A DNA stretch of 6,580 nucleotides from Candidatus Proendomicrobium guianensium (lineage in GTDB: Bacteria > Elusimicrobiota > Endomicrobiia > Endomicrobiales > Endomicrobiaceae). This document shows, in pieces, positions 5,463-6,580 of the stretch; within the stretch, counting starts at the first letter, position 1, and each line of letters starts with the position of its first letter. The translations under genes and the position numbers were made by a program. The stretch spans positions 1-6,580 of the forward strand of contig WQVR01000053.1 in the NCBI GenBank assembly GCA_009785775.1, in the 5' to 3' direction. Under the pieces are notes generated by a model. It saw only the letters and a list, made by a program, of their open reading frames with translations, was not told the origin of the DNA and made no database searches.

Positions 5463-6580
5463 TTAAAACAAAACAGCCAAAGAAAACGCGCCGCCAAACT
5501 GCGAGGGTACAGATGTTCCGTCTACCGTTACAGTACCGGTAGAAAACGCGCCGGCAAAATCAAAATGCACATGCCTTAAGTTAATACCAAACCCTGCCGT
5601 AAGTGTATAGTCTGAATTTTCGGCGGTGTTTTTCATTACGCCGCCCCTTAAAGGCAGACGCGAATTAAGTAAGCCAACCTCAGTACCCAAAGCCAACATT
5701 TGCGAGTAGTAATTTTTTAAAACTGTATTGTTTCTAATTATGTCGTAGTCTAGGGCAATTGTCCAAAAATTGCGCGGGTTTATAGCCAGCCCCGCCCTGT
5801 ACTGACCCCTTAAAGTGTGTGAACTGTCTGTTGGAAAATCTGCATTATAGGGCCTGTCAAAAGATGGGTTATTGATATTTCTTGCCGCAAGCCCGAATCT
5901 TGGGGAAAACGGTAGATTCGCTACGGGTATAAGTTCATTAATATCAATTTGCACGCCAAGGTCTAAAGCGGGCCTCCACGATACTTTACTGCCGTCAAAA
6001 GAATCAGATATTATGTCGCCTATATCGTTGTTTTCGTCAAAAATTCTGTATCCTGCGCGCGCTATTTGTCCGCGTATAAGCCTTACATTTGCACCCGCTC
6101 TAAGCCAGTTATTTACCTGATGTCCGTAACCAAAGGCAACTTCATTAAACATTGCAGCGTCTGCTATAACGGCGGTTTGGTTATCGTCAAAGCTACCTGC
6201 GCCGCCCAAAATTGCTATAAGACCCTCTGCGCCTGCAAGCCCGTTTGCTATTTGCTGGGCGTAAAAGCCGATATTGCTTATGCCCTGATTTTCCGCCGCT
6301 AAAACAAGCGCGTTGGCTATTTCATTTGCGTTAAGGGTTGTGCCCAGAATATTTTGCATACCTGTAAGCACATCTCCCGTAAGCGCGCCCTCTATTATCG
6401 CTACAGACGCTGTGTCTGCGGCAGCACCCAAATTATCAAGTTGTAAACCGGTGCCGCCAACGTTAAAGCCGATATTTTGCGTATCAATTACAGGCGTTAA
6501 GCCTACGCTGGCAAATGTGTTAAAAGATATTGCAAAATTGCTCCACTGAAAACCTATCGGGGCGTCTGCAGAAAGCAGTA
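5463..6580 (-). CDS. Outer-membrane beta-barrel protein, TraF/PorV-like, N-terminus cut by window edge
   Basis: The minus-strand frame is open to the right window edge, giving 371 visible residues that are the C-terminal part of the protein. The TTG at 6431 is internal, because upstream codons continue in frame with similar composition (for example FNTFASVGLTPVIDTQNIGF). The visible part holds an Ala/Gly-rich region (about 50-140), then alternating hydrophobic/polar stretches typical of beta strands, such as WLRAGANVRLIRG, ALDLGVQIDI, RFGLAARNINNPSF, YRAGLAINPRNFWTIALDYDI and TLTAGFGINL. It ends GAFSLAVLF; the terminal phenylalanine with alternating hydrophobics is the BAM-recognition signature of outer-membrane barrels. 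The NINNPSF-type loop resembles barrels annotated as TraF_2 conjugal-transfer-like or PorV-like. Those names do not prove a role in conjugation. It runs convergent to the glycan genes and shares their terminator, so it is a separate unit. Signal peptide and promoter lie outside the window. Confidence 0.72.
   Translation of the reverse strand, partial: LLSADAPIGFQWSNFAISFNTFASVGLTPVIDTQNIGFNVGGTGLQLDNLGAAADTASVAIIEGALTGDVLTGMQNILGTTLNANEIANALVLAAENQGISNIGFYAQQIANGLAGAEGLIAILGGAGSFDDNQTAVIADAAMFNEVAFGYGHQVNNWLRAGANVRLIRGQIARAGYRIFDENNDIGDIISDSFDGSKVSWRPALDLGVQIDINELIPVANLPFSPRFGLAARNINNPSFDRPYNADFPTDSSHTLRGQYRAGLAINPRNFWTIALDYDIIRNNTVLKNYYSQMLALGTEVGLLNSRLPLRGGVMKNTAENSDYTLTAGFGINLRHVHFDFAGAFSTGTVTVDGTSVPSQFGGAFSLAVLF

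Noticed and set aside
6429..6431. TTG as start of the barrel gene
   Set aside because: Coding continues in frame to the window edge with matching composition and no signal peptide after this point, so it is an internal leucine.
5872..6549. Plus-strand frames opposite the barrel gene
   Set aside because: They are antisense shadows without ribosome sites or recognisable motifs; the minus-strand frame has clear barrel features.
1..6580. CRISPR array, IS element or toxin-antitoxin pair
   Set aside because: No regularly spaced repeats, transposase, terminal inverted repeats or small paired genes were seen.

Overview
The window looks like the chromosome of a low-to-moderate GC, Gram-negative-type bacterium. 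A clear Shine-Dalgarno sequence sits before one gene, a tRNA lacks an encoded CCA end, and a beta-barrel protein ends in the C-terminal phenylalanine typical of outer-membrane proteins. The mix (AT-rich coding, TraF-type barrel, fused glycosyltransferases) would fit a lineage such as Elusimicrobiota, but that is a weak inference; nothing here fixes the taxon.

Layout. (1) 1-1287, plus strand: the C-terminal part of a large serine recombinase whose N-terminus, including the catalytic serine, lies left of the window. Its last 12 codons and stop run antisense through (2) a complete tRNA-Arg(UCU) gene on the minus strand, 1249-1322. The recombinase lies immediately beyond the tRNA 3' end, the classic position of an integrated element, so the left part is probably the edge of a mobile island and the tRNA a candidate attachment site. 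(3) 1323-1545: an intergenic stretch rich in inverted repeats. It holds the likely tRNA promoter, a GC-rich hairpin, a terminator-like hairpin and a TATAAT box just before (4) a flavin reductase/flavoredoxin-type FMN protein at 1546-2088. (5) 2154-5389: two coupled glycan genes overlapping by ATGA: a WsaF-like GT4 glycosyltransferase with an extra N-terminal module, then a glycosyltransferase fused to a class I SAM methyltransferase. (6) 5407-5442: a perfect 12-bp bidirectional terminator between convergent genes. (7) 5463 to the right edge, minus strand: an outer-membrane beta-barrel protein, truncated at its N-terminus by the window.

The two glycan genes probably act together in building and perhaps methyl-decorating or capping a surface polysaccharide or glycan. 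The flavin protein is unlikely to be part of that pathway despite the short 65-bp gap. No CRISPR array, IS element or clear defence system is visible. The most interesting points are the recombinase/tRNA overlap, the inverted repeats around the tRNA promoter, the overlap of terminator-like hairpin and promoter ahead of the flavin gene, and the glycosyltransferase-methyltransferase fusion.
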